A DNA stretch of 64,000 nt, from the NCBI RefSeq assembly GCF_024347055.1, contig NZ_AP024896.1, positions 1,811,235 through 1,875,234 on the forward strand, written 5' to 3'. Shown here piece by piece: positions 27,731-36,692 of this stretch (position 1 is the first letter of the stretch; every line of letters starts with the position of its first letter). The stretch is from Vibrio porteresiae DSM 19223. Its GTDB lineage: Bacteria; Pseudomonadota; Gammaproteobacteria; Enterobacterales; Vibrionaceae. Position numbers and translations under genes: made by a program. The notes under the pieces were generated by a model. It was not told the origin of the DNA. It saw nothing but the letters and a program-made list of their open reading frames with translations, and did no database searches.

Positions 27731-29245
27731 TCATGCATGACTGATAGAGTTAGCCAAGTGAGAGGTTTGGCTCTGTGGGAGCGTCATTATCAGTTCGTTA
27801 TTCGTATGCCACTGTAACTTCTCCTCTTCTGTCGCTTTAGGGCAAAACTTACCAAAATACGCATAGATAATGCCCAGTAGTGGCGACATCCAACAGGCAA
27901 TCGCACAAACAATATAAAGTAGGTTCTCAGTATGTCCCTGTGCGATCCCCAGACCTAAAGACTGAATCACTAAGGCACCACCTGCGTTCCAAGGAATAAG
28001 CGGCGATAACAATGTTCCCCCCTCTTCTACAGAGCGAGATAAGCACAAGGTGGAATACCCCATGCCTCGATATGCTTGGCTGTACATTCTGCCCGGCAAC
28101 GCAATCGACAAGTAGGGATCGCCCGCCACCAAATTCGTACCAGCAGCGGTTAACGTCGAAGCGACTTGCAAACCAAAAATAGTGCGGACTCGGCTCATAA
28201 TACTCAGTACGATCGTTTCTAAGCAGCGTGTTTGCTCAAGTACACCTCCGAGCGCGAGAGCAATCAGCACCAAAGTTAAGATCCACGCCATAGATTGAAT
28301 GCCGCCACGATTAAGCAAGGCATCCGCGTTACTATTGCCTGTTTCAATACTAAATCCACTTTGTAAGTAACCAAGCGCCTCATGAATCGAGACACCTTGA
28401 ACGTACATGGCAATAGCAGAACTACACAACACGCTGACCATCAAACTAGGAATAGCTGGCATCTTGAGTATTGCTAACGCAAACACCACAACAGCAGGCA
28501 TCAAGACAACCCAGTTGAACGTAAAGTGTTGCTGCAGCGCATCGCTCATGGCTTGAATTTTAATCGGATCCACTTGTGTCGCGTCGATCATGGTAAAACC
28601 GACAAAAACATAAACTAAAAAGGCAATAAATAGTGCAGGAACGGTCGTGGGCAACATATTGCGAATATGCGCGAAAAGATGTGTCCCTGTGACCGCGGGA
28701 GCAAGATTGGTCGTATCCGAAAGGGGTGACATTTTATCACCGAAAAAAGCGCCAGAGACAACCGCTCCAGCAGTCCAGTACATCGGAATACCAAAACCGT
28801 CCCCCACGCCCATCAATGCCAACCCTACAGTTGCCGTTGTGGTCCATGATGTCCCTAAAGAGACGGAAATGATCGAGCACAGCAGCATTGCCGCCGCGAG
28901 GAAGGTTTGTGGTGTGAGTATCTGAAATCCATAATAAATCATCATAGGAACGGTGCCACTGGCAATCCAACTGCCGATGATCATGCCTATAATTAACATG
29001 ATAAGGATGGCCGATGTCGCCACTTGAATCACATGGAATAAACCTTTTTCCATCGATTTCCAGCGATAACCTCGACACCAAGCGATAACACAAGTCACCA
29101 CAATACCGATGGCTAGTGGTGTGTGCGGCGTAAAGTCATCAAAATAAAAGAGTTGTATACTAAGCATTCCGATCGTTAATGCGATCGGCAATATAGCTAA
29201 GAATAATCTTGGCCTAGCTATTTGACCTTGAACGTGTGCAGACAT
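27731..29245 (-). CDS. nhaC: NhaC-family Na+/H+ antiporter
   Basis: This inner-membrane antiporter (504 residues) has about twelve membrane segments. Typical NhaC signatures are SGAFFGDKMSPLSDTTNLAP, SLGTSWTTTATVGLALMGVG and AGTNLVAGDPYLS. It expels Na+ in exchange for protons. ATG 29245 (MSAHVQGQ) follows AGGAGG at ideal spacing, so an upstream in-frame start at 29278 is rejected. It sits between an intact DUF6708 gene and a DUF6708 remnant, hinting that it was inserted there by recombination. Related MleN-type malate-lactate antiporters have similar motifs, so the substrate is not fully fixed. Confidence 0.87.
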   Translation of the reverse strand: MSAHVQGQIARPRLFLAILPIALTIGMLSIQLFYFDDFTPHTPLAIGIVVTCVIAWCRGYRWKSMEKGLFHVIQVATSAILIMLIIGMIIGSWIASGTVPMMIYYGFQILTPQTFLAAAMLLCSIISVSLGTSWTTTATVGLALMGVGDGFGIPMYWTAGAVVSGAFFGDKMSPLSDTTNLAPAVTGTHLFAHIRNMLPTTVPALFIAFLVYVFVGFTMIDATQVDPIKIQAMSDALQQHFTFNWVVLMPAVVVFALAILKMPAIPSLMVSVLCSSAIAMYVQGVSIHEALGYLQSGFSIETGNSNADALLNRGGIQSMAWILTLVLIALALGGVLEQTRCLETIVLSIMSRVRTIFGLQVASTLTAAGTNLVAGDPYLSIALPGRMYSQAYRGMGYSTLCLSRSVEEGGTLLSPLIPWNAGGALVIQSLGLGIAQGHTENLLYIVCAIACWMSPLLGIIYAYFGKFCPKATEEEKLQWHTNNELIMTLPQSQTSHLANSISHA

Positions 29246-29461
29246 GCAGCCTCCTTGCATTAAGCATCTGATACGCAACGCTGCCCAAATCCCGCCACAG
29301 GAATTTATCGGTCATGACTTACGTCATCACTATGCAACGTCATCAGAGTTAGCCTACGCCTCGCGGGAAAGCATCTTGTTTCTCAAAACGCTATGTAATG
29401 TCCTCATGACGACAAGATGATTCGAGAGAAAAGATCCATCATCTAAATGCGCTAGCAATAA

Positions 29462-29499
29462 AAAACCCGATCAATCACCATAATTGATCGGGTTTAAAA
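29462..29499 (-). terminator. Intrinsic terminator after the DUF6708 gene
   Basis: AAACCCGATCAATTA and its complement form a long stem on the minus strand, followed by TTTTTTATTGC. It closes the T6SS auxiliary cluster. Confidence 0.88.
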
Positions 29500-29533
29500 G
29501 AGAATATGTTCATCGAAGAATCAGAAACAGTGT

Positions 29534-30616
29534 CTACTTTGGTTTGTAACGGTATTTTTCACGAATGTCGCCGACATTGAAGATGGTATCTCCCATCGCG
29601 TAATCATTTTGCTCAAGCATGCGGTTGTAGTAGCACAACTCTTCGCTGGGTTTGGCCCATTCACTTTCGGGGAGAGGTTTGCTCCATTCGGCAATTTCGG
29701 GATATTTGACCGCTCGATTCATCATGGATTTTTGTTCCCACTTGATGCGAAGCACGCCGAGATAAGTGCCGTTTAGAATCCACCATACCTTGGTACTGAG
29801 AGGAAAGTCCTTTTTATCAATGTTTTTGCTTTGACAATATTCCTCAATCAAACCATCGAGAGTATAAGGCCTTGGATTACCGATTTTTTTATAACCGTTA
29901 GGTTCTTCCATAAAGCAACGGATCATTTCCCACATACCCGCAGCATGAAGCTCACTAATCGCACTAAAGCTCATCCCCGACCACATTTGCTCTTCGTTTT
30001 CCTCATCACTTACACCAATTAAGAGGCCAGATGATGTCGCCACGCCTGCTGTCGATAGAAAAGTCTGCCCGCCCACTAATGCACACACCCGCTCCCAAGG
30101 GAAAAAACGATACTCCGTCGACTTAGTCTCTTTATTCCAAATGCTAAATATCACTTCTCGACGTTGTCGATTAAAACGAATTGGTAAGATCCTTCTAGAC
30201 ATGATGTGAAAACTAAATATGTTGTAGAGGCTGATTGATGTAAAGACTGTAAATGGGCCAAAACAGATTAGAATAGCCCCAATAAAGTCGTATAGACTAA
30301 ATTTTCTCTCATAATCCCCATTAATAAATTCAGTATGCATTGAGGAATCAATCATACCCGACAATCCGCCGATTAAGTAAAGAGGGAGTAAACAGCAAAC
30401 AAGAGCGGCAAAAATAAAAAGAAAATAATTCAATTGAGTATGGAATATAATACCTGATGTTCCTCCAATCTCAAGAGTAACATCATCCTTATTCAAAATA
30501 ACATCTTCATTACTATAAAGTGGGACATTAGTTTTTACAGGTATAGGACTTAAAAATAGGCTACCCTTAACATATTTGTTCTTTTTCTGTCCTGCGAAAA
30601 ACAATGTGTTAGTCAT
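29534..30616 (-). CDS. DUF6708 membrane protein, candidate T6SS immunity
   Basis: This 360-residue protein has two membrane segments (about 62-84 and 110-133) and a large cytoplasmic C-terminal part with WERVCALVGG and VWWILNGTYLGVLRI. I place it in DUF6708, which is often found near T6SS effector genes. A role as inner-membrane immunity protein is inferred from topology and position at the end of the hcp-vgrG cluster. In V. cholerae the corresponding slot holds TsiV2, also an inner-membrane protein. A 507-bp gap separates it from the preceding gene, so it may have its own promoter and may protect against a different effector. A fossil tail of a paralogue lies beyond nhaC. Confidence 0.65.
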   Translation of the reverse strand: MTNTLFFAGQKKNKYVKGSLFLSPIPVKTNVPLYSNEDVILNKDDVTLEIGGTSGIIFHTQLNYFLFIFAALVCCLLPLYLIGGLSGMIDSSMHTEFINGDYERKFSLYDFIGAILICFGPFTVFTSISLYNIFSFHIMSRRILPIRFNRQRREVIFSIWNKETKSTEYRFFPWERVCALVGGQTFLSTAGVATSSGLLIGVSDEENEEQMWSGMSFSAISELHAAGMWEMIRCFMEEPNGYKKIGNPRPYTLDGLIEEYCQSKNIDKKDFPLSTKVWWILNGTYLGVLRIKWEQKSMMNRAVKYPEIAEWSKPLPESEWAKPSEELCYYNRMLEQNDYAMGDTIFNVGDIREKYRYKPK

Positions 30617-31123
30617 TTTTAATCCTTATTACCAATAATTAACTCGTTTAAAAAGTTTCTCATTATTCGTAAGTCAACTGATTGTTTATCATCTTTATCT
30701 AACTTATAAATAGCATTTTTCCACACCGTCACGCACAAACTAATGATACGCTTCTCATGCCTTAGATTACATTTAAGAGTATAAAATCTATTAATATTAA
30801 GTAGCCGTGTATTCTTTTTGTTAGATTGTTATCCGAGGTTTTCTATTAGATAAAACGTTTTAATTTCGGCATATTAGGAATGAATGAGCTAAACGCCCGA
30901 GAACTACTTCATATAAATCACGGGCATTGCCTATATAGATGACGTTATACAAGGCACAGCATAATCTATTTTCAATGATCGACTAGTTTTTCCCTACCTA
31001 CGCCAATTTCTGTGCTTGAGATGCAAATAGCCCATAATTAGTAGACAGGAAAAGTGCAGGAATACCCCCTTAATTTCCTGCTAACCTGATAACTATTTAA
31101 TAAACTCTTATCTATATTTTTAA
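30617..31123. other. Gap between T6SS lipoprotein and DUF6708 genes
   Basis: No intact gene was found in these 507 bp. The minus strand near 31,080-30,990 has a short open stretch without start or known motif, possibly debris of a lost gene. The DUF6708 promoter should lie here. The region is AT-rich like the effector gene. Confidence 0.45.
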
Positions 31124-32233
31124 TTATGGCTCATAATAAAACTCATCAATATAAATTATTGGTTTCATTTCGTTAGCTAGCTTTACTGCTTCATTCTTTA
31201 TACTAGACTCTTCCTCACTTGATATCTTAGCTAAACTATTTCCTTCTAACATTGAATTATAATAATCAACGGAATCATCGATATCGCCAATATCAGTCAC
31301 ATAAAATGGTCCTTGAAGTGATTTGGAATTTTTAATAATTTCACGAACACAGTCAGATAAAATAATATTCTTAATGTACTTTCTTTCTTGATTATTTTCA
31401 TACAACTTATCATTTATACTAAGCATAGATATCCAAACACCACCAGATACATTTAAATACTCTAAACTAGAACGATAGAAAGAATAATCTAACATGTCAA
31501 ACTCAAGATTAGCATTCATTAATCTAGCCACTGGAGGATAATAATTTCTTATCATAAGATCATACAATGATTTTCGTATATCTAACGTCAAACTTGTATT
31601 ATAGGAAATATATTTATATAAAGGGTAGAAATAACTATCATCTGCATTTCTCAATGCCAAGTCTAATGTATCTATATAACGAGCCCCATTTAATATGGCT
31701 AGATGATACTCGGCTTTAACATCCCCCTCCTTAGCTCTTTTTTCCAAAATAGTCCGCGCGTACTTACCCCATTTTTCGTTACAATAGCCATGAAGATATG
31801 AGTCACAATCCTGTGAACTAACATCTAATCTAAGAGCAGCATAAGGATTCCCAAGGAGAGCCGATTCTTTAAACAGCTTCGCCATTTTAGATCCTGAAAA
31901 TACACTTCCGCCAGAAATAGAAGCCAACCAATACATAGCATCCGGATTTTTTTCTTTCACTAATTTCTCTAATAATGGGATTGCGATATCCCAACGCTTT
32001 CTCTGTATCGCTAAAACTGGCTCATACAAAACATCACTTGGCTTATAGGAACTAGAAGCATAATAATCGACTGTCTTGTTTTTATTATTATCGATAAAAT
32101 TAAGTATTACGCTTTCGTCACTTTTAAAAGGTTCTTTTTTCTTTTCACTTTTACAACCAGCCAAAGATATCATGGTACATGTTATTGTTATGATGAGAAC
32201 GAACCATCTTTTTTTTCTATTTAAATAAGCCAT
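31124..32233 (-). CDS. Lipoprotein with Sel1-like repeats, candidate immunity protein
   Basis: The N-terminus has a lipoprotein signal (membrane segment WFVLIITITCTMISLAGC, lipobox LAGC with Cys at about 27), so the protein should be lipid-anchored and face the periplasm. The body (369 residues) contains TPR/Sel1-like repeats, for example WDIAIPLLEKLVKEKNPDAM, FKESALLGNPYAALRL and LEKRAKEGDVKAEYHLAI. The gene overlaps the end of the 1306-aa effector candidate by 13 bp, the arrangement expected for an effector-immunity pair. Sel1-repeat immunity proteins are known in T6SS loci. The function is inferred from this coupling, with no direct evidence. It is strongly AT-rich. Confidence 0.68.
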   Translation of the reverse strand: MAYLNRKKRWFVLIITITCTMISLAGCKSEKKKEPFKSDESVILNFIDNNKNKTVDYYASSSYKPSDVLYEPVLAIQRKRWDIAIPLLEKLVKEKNPDAMYWLASISGGSVFSGSKMAKLFKESALLGNPYAALRLDVSSQDCDSYLHGYCNEKWGKYARTILEKRAKEGDVKAEYHLAILNGARYIDTLDLALRNADDSYFYPLYKYISYNTSLTLDIRKSLYDLMIRNYYPPVARLMNANLEFDMLDYSFYRSSLEYLNVSGGVWISMLSINDKLYENNQERKYIKNIILSDCVREIIKNSKSLQGPFYVTDIGDIDDSVDYYNSMLEGNSLAKISSEEESSIKNEAVKLANEMKPIIYIDEFYYEP

Positions 32234-35200
32234 TTTTTATTTATCCATTTTTCATTTTTAATTTTATCTAATAGTTCACACCTAGATAACTTGTCTTCAT
32301 CAGTATCTCTAGAAGATTCCTTGCCAATTACTATCACTTCATTGTAATTTATTTTACTCTCTAGGTTATATCCACTAAAAATGAAATCAATAAAATTACA
32401 ATCGCCTTTATAATATAAGTCTATATTTTTAGAAAGAGTACCACATACTGTATTATATTTTAAACGCAAATCTCTAAGATCACCTGCAAGATAATCTCGA
32501 ATATCCAACATGTTTTTCTTTAAAGCAGGATTAATAATAATGGAAGATTTCAGATAATCAATGGCATATTTTTCAATTTTATTTAACATAGCTACAACTC
32601 TAGATATTTTTATCCAGCCTTTGTATATATTATACCATCTTACATAAGTAATATTACTAAGGTTACCATCCCCACCAATCAGACTCATCGTGATTTCATA
32701 CTGCTGATAGGTGTTTATTTCATCTTGTCCTGATTTATCTTTGATCCATCCTAATACTTTCACTATTGCGTCGAGCTTCTCAACTAATCGTTTCGCATTT
32801 TCAATGGTTAATGCAGAAAGACCATCCACATCAGACAAACAATCCAATAACTTAGCTAACACCTCTGGTGATAGCTGCTGCACCCACATTTGCGTACTTT
32901 TTTGATTCTCTTTATCGATGATATTGCTTGCTAACATCGGACCATAGTCTTCCTTCAAATTTTCATAAGTCATATGATCCAAAAACTTAACGGGCAATAA
33001 TAAAACCTCTCCAACACTCAAGCCCAAAAACAGCGCACTGGTTAATAGGTTATTTAAGTCTTTAAGTTGTGGGGTATTTTTATTCACTAAGGTACTGTTA
33101 TACTCACCGACACTACTTAGTGATTCAAATCCATTTTGGTAGTAAACATTTAGAATGTGTTTAAAAAGCCTATCAATGCTCAGATAATCTAATTCGATTG
33201 CTATCTTTCCTGATGCGCCAGGCCCGGTAACCCATGTAGCAGCAACGATCATATAAATCGCACCATTGTGAAGTGTTATACGAAACTCAGCAGATAATCC
33301 AGCTCCATAGCTTACCGCTGCTTGAGCGGACAACTTACCCAAGCGCATGATTTTATCCTTAATCTCATATCCATTGAAACTCACTTGAGGAGGCTGCCAA
33401 TATATCTCTCCCTCAATCATTCCTCCAGTTTCAACACCAGCAAACATATCAACTTTAAAGTCGGCATCCACTGCTACTAGATTTGTATTTTTGCTACTAT
33501 TAGGCACATTGATACGGGTTCTTTCGTATTTTTTGAATTTGGGTTCAGCCCCATCTTCCGAAACATAATCACTTTCAGAATAGGCACTACCTCTCACGCC
33601 AATTTTGCCATCCGCTGTATCAGCAAAACCAAACTGAACATTCCTTGATACAGCAATACTTGCAGCTGCAGTTGCGTAAATTACTGCAGATAGATGAAAG
33701 AAAAAGTAACCTAACGAATACTTCTCAGGCTTATTACTGTCTGTTGTATTGTAATATAGAGAAAACTCTTGTCCGTTATTGTCTGTATTACTTTGTTTAT
33801 ATTTTTGTATAGGATACCAAGCATCAAATCGCATTTGACTATGAAAGAGATCAAATGACATGTTCATTTGACCAGAAAATTCCATATTACTATTCGGTTC
33901 AAAACTTTTAAATTTGCTCAGCGGAACATTTAAATTTTCTTGAGAACTGGCCGTAAAACGCAGTAGCTGTGCTGATGCATCAACAACATATTGAGAATCA
34001 ATTTTATTAGGACCTAGCCCATCTTCCCAATGGTAGTTATTCGACCAAAAAGCACTATCAACAATTTCTTTTTTATTAGTAAGGTTATACGGATTTAATA
34101 AAAACTTACCACCAATAACATTTTCTTTCATCGATTTTAAGGAAGCGCTTGAAAAGTCTGACTTTATTACCTTAATGGCACTTGTTAGATTTGTTAATGC
34201 TTGCTTACCTTTTAATGATGAATTACCCGATAACTTACTAACTACTGAAACATTTTTTGTAATTTCTTTTACATGCCCTTTTGCACTAATTAAATCAGTA
34301 TCACTTTCTGGTAAATACCAACCTGGACCACGAACCCAACCTAATGTTCCTTCTGACATTAGGACACATTCGATGACTCTTATAAAATCATTACCTTTTT
34401 TAATCGCAGACTCTTGCTTTTTCTTTGCTATATAATCTGAATCATCCCAAATAACAACAAATGATCTTTTGGGTTCAATGAAATCATTCAAAAATTTTAT
34501 ATTCTGATTTTTATTAGCTCGTTCCTCAGCTAGTTTCTTTATTCTTTTAATTCTCTCTTGGGCAATCTTTTTCACCCAAAGTAAACCAGAAAATATCTTA
34601 GGTAGTGGAAACTTCCCATTATTAGAATTTTTATTTGAATTGTCTCCTAGCAAGCTTTTAATATCAGAATTCCATTTAATAAATGTAGCATCAATAACCT
34701 TAATTAAGGCTATTGAAGGATAATAGGCCCATTTATCTGCACCAGTTTCCTGTAGCATCCGATCTAAAGCATCTTCATCCGTAAGAGTAATACGACCACT
34801 AAGATCTCGTTTACTTATTTTGGAGAAATCCACGCTGATATCATTAAAGAGTTTATCAATTAGACTCTCAGCTTCTGCAATTTCTATCGGTAATCCAGAC
34901 CCTTTTGCCCCCTCTTCTCGCCAATCATCAAATTCCTGCCTGAAAGTTTTAGGTCCTCGAAGATCATCGTTACTACCTTCTAATTCATCATAGGTTAAGC
35001 ATTGTTCTTTTATTACAAAACCATGAGTATTTAGTGACTTTAACTTTTCTTTAAACTCTTTATCCCGATTATCTGGTAGCGAAGTGAATATTAGATCATT
35101 AAAATCTTTAATTTTTCTATCCGCTTCACGATGGGAAGACAATGATATTGCATCATCAGTAAAAGATTCAAAGTAAATTTTATTATTAATTTTACTTTGA

Positions 35201-36141
35201 ATTATGTATTTAAATAAAGACTCAATTTCTTTTTCAGTATTACTGGTGTAATACTTTCTATCCTTATCATATACGTAATAAGAACCATCATCTGTCTCTA
35301 TTCTTGCAGCATTCTTTTGTGCTTTATCTTCAAAAGATTTTATTTTTCTTTCTAAGTCATTAATTAACTTATCTTTTATTCTCTGTCTTGCTTTTTCTTT
35401 ATTTTTTTCAAGTTTCGCCGTTTTTTTTACGTGTTCGATTGCAGAAGAGCCACCATACGCTAATCCCCAATAACTAGGATTATTCGTTAATTCAATTTGT
35501 AGCTCATACTTTTCTAGTTGTTCATGATATAGAAATGCAAAATCATCTTGACTTAGCTCTTGTTCAGACAAGTTCTCTAAGAAACCATCTTTTTTTTGAT
35601 AAGCTCCTGATTGTATTGTCTTTAATGCAATAACAAGGTAATCATATCGATCCCGTTCGTTACTATCTAAAAATCTACCATGTGGAGAAGTATAAAAGTT
35701 CGCAAATACTCCTAAATCATTAAGATCTTGAAGCGTTTTCTCACTGTCATTTGGATGTATCGCACTAACAAGAGTTTTCTGTTCCTGCAATATGGCTGTT
35801 TGAGCGGCTTTGGTTATTGCGTAGTAGCTTTTTTTCCCTGTTTTAGGATGTGCTGGAACATAGAGAATATCAACATAGTCAGGAGAAGAACTACACAGAT
35901 CATTCCCTGAGGCACAGTCAGATGGAGGGCTAGGAAGGTCCGTGGTCGCACCATCTTTTATTGGCTGATTTGGACTACCGCCAGGAACATTAATCTCATT
36001 TCCTGTATAAATTAAATCGATATTTTTAATTTGCTCAGAATTAAGTTCTTTTAACTCGTCAACGGTAACATTAAATTTCTGTGCTAATAATGAAAGGCAG
36101 TCACCTTTCTCAATAGTATACTTCTTATATTCACTAGCCAT
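32221..36141 (-). CDS. Large LysM-domain T6SS effector candidate
   Basis: This 1306-residue protein begins with a LysM domain (residues 7-53: YTIEKGDCLSLLAQKFNVTV, then NEINVPGG). A mixed helical region with coiled-coil character (about 200-330) follows. The second half has a module rich in small residues (about 795-990) with a hydrophobic helix at about 808-830, AGVETGGMIEGEIYW, and AAVSYGAGLSAEF leading to an IYMIVAATWVTG stretch. Another hydrophobic segment lies near 1035-1055. This pattern recalls VasX-like and LysM T6SS toxins thought to attack membranes. No nuclease, amidase or lipase motif was found. It sits after vgrG and a DUF4123 adaptor, exactly where VasX lies in V. cholerae. Cargo status is well supported by context, but the activity is not known. 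Confidence 0.72.
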   Translation of the reverse strand: MASEYKKYTIEKGDCLSLLAQKFNVTVDELKELNSEQIKNIDLIYTGNEINVPGGSPNQPIKDGATTDLPSPPSDCASGNDLCSSSPDYVDILYVPAHPKTGKKSYYAITKAAQTAILQEQKTLVSAIHPNDSEKTLQDLNDLGVFANFYTSPHGRFLDSNERDRYDYLVIALKTIQSGAYQKKDGFLENLSEQELSQDDFAFLYHEQLEKYELQIELTNNPSYWGLAYGGSSAIEHVKKTAKLEKNKEKARQRIKDKLINDLERKIKSFEDKAQKNAARIETDDGSYYVYDKDRKYYTSNTEKEIESLFKYIIQSKINNKIYFESFTDDAISLSSHREADRKIKDFNDLIFTSLPDNRDKEFKEKLKSLNTHGFVIKEQCLTYDELEGSNDDLRGPKTFRQEFDDWREEGAKGSGLPIEIAEAESLIDKLFNDISVDFSKISKRDLSGRITLTDEDALDRMLQETGADKWAYYPSIALIKVIDATFIKWNSDIKSLLGDNSNKNSNNGKFPLPKIFSGLLWVKKIAQERIKRIKKLAEERANKNQNIKFLNDFIEPKRSFVVIWDDSDYIAKKKQESAIKKGNDFIRVIECVLMSEGTLGWVRGPGWYLPESDTDLISAKGHVKEITKNVSVVSKLSGNSSLKGKQALTNLTSAIKVIKSDFSSASLKSMKENVIGGKFLLNPYNLTNKKEIVDSAFWSNNYHWEDGLGPNKIDSQYVVDASAQLLRFTASSQENLNVPLSKFKSFEPNSNMEFSGQMNMSFDLFHSQMRFDAWYPIQKYKQSNTDNNGQEFSLYYNTTDSNKPEKYSLGYFFFHLSAVIYATAAASIAVSRNVQFGFADTADGKIGVRGSAYSESDYVSEDGAEPKFKKYERTRINVPNSSKNTNLVAVDADFKVDMFAGVETGGMIEGEIYWQPPQVSFNGYEIKDKIMRLGKLSAQAAVSYGAGLSAEFRITLHNGAIYMIVAATWVTGPGASGKIAIELDYLSIDRLFKHILNVYYQNGFESLSSVGEYNSTLVNKNTPQLKDLNNLLTSALFLGLSVGEVLLLPVKFLDHMTYENLKEDYGPMLASNIIDKENQKSTQMWVQQLSPEVLAKLLDCLSDVDGLSALTIENAKRLVEKLDAIVKVLGWIKDKSGQDEINTYQQYEITMSLIGGDGNLSNITYVRWYNIYKGWIKISRVVAMLNKIEKYAIDYLKSSIIINPALKKNMLDIRDYLAGDLRDLRLKYNTVCGTLSKNIDLYYKGDCNFIDFIFSGYNLESKINYNEVIVIGKESSRDTDEDKLSRCELLDKIKNEKWINKKWLI

Positions 36142-36143
36142 AA

Positions 36144-36692
36144 TTATATTAATTCCTTACCAAAGTTTGACGTTAATTTATAAGGTAATTTTATTTTTTT
36201 GTTTATATTATTTTCTTTTCGTTTTATTGTTTTAACAATCAGGTTACTATCTATCCAGCTTAGGGCATCAAACGGTCCCAATATCGTATTAACATCCTCA
36301 TCACTAATGCCACTCTCAACAATTTCCCAAGTAGGTTCAGCATAAAACCGAAAAAACAGTGGTGCATCATCAATAATGACATAGTGCAGAGCTTGGAAAT
36401 GTTGAATTAAGACCTCTTCTTCACAGCTATGACGTACCGAGAATAGGACACAACTTGTTCTGAAATCAGAATTTTGCTGTAACAACGTCTCAAACTCTCT
36501 TACCGCTGTATACTTAATCGCAACGGGACCAATCTCATTTAAATGTTCAAAAGGAGTACCTTTAAACAATTGAACAACTTCCACATTAGGAATGTGTAGA
36601 TAGGCCAATTTTTCTATATCTGGCACTCTTACCTTATCAACAACCAACCATTGCTGACCTTGAGCTGTTTTCATTTGACTAAATAAGCTCAT
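36144..36692 (-). CDS. DUF4123 T6SS adaptor/chaperone (Tap/TEC type)
   Basis: This 182-residue cytoplasmic protein fits the DUF4123 adaptor family. The lobe up to about 135 contains QWLVVDKVRVPDIEKLAYL and the conserved HFQALHYVIIDDAPLFFRFY. Such adaptors bind a specific effector and load it on the VgrG tip. The gene overlaps the end of vgrG by 4 bp and ends 2 bp before the effector start, so all three are translationally coupled. V. cholerae VasW is the positional counterpart. Partner specificity for the LysM effector is inferred from gene order. Confidence 0.8.
   Translation of the reverse strand: MSLFSQMKTAQGQQWLVVDKVRVPDIEKLAYLHIPNVEVVQLFKGTPFEHLNEIGPVAIKYTAVREFETLLQQNSDFRTSCVLFSVRHSCEEEVLIQHFQALHYVIIDDAPLFFRFYAEPTWEIVESGISDEDVNTILGPFDALSWIDSNLIVKTIKRKENNINKKIKLPYKLTSNFGKELI

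Noticed and set aside
30990..31085. Short open minus-strand stretch as an insertion-sequence remnant
   Set aside because: No terminal repeats and no transposase motif could be recognised; left as undefined debris.
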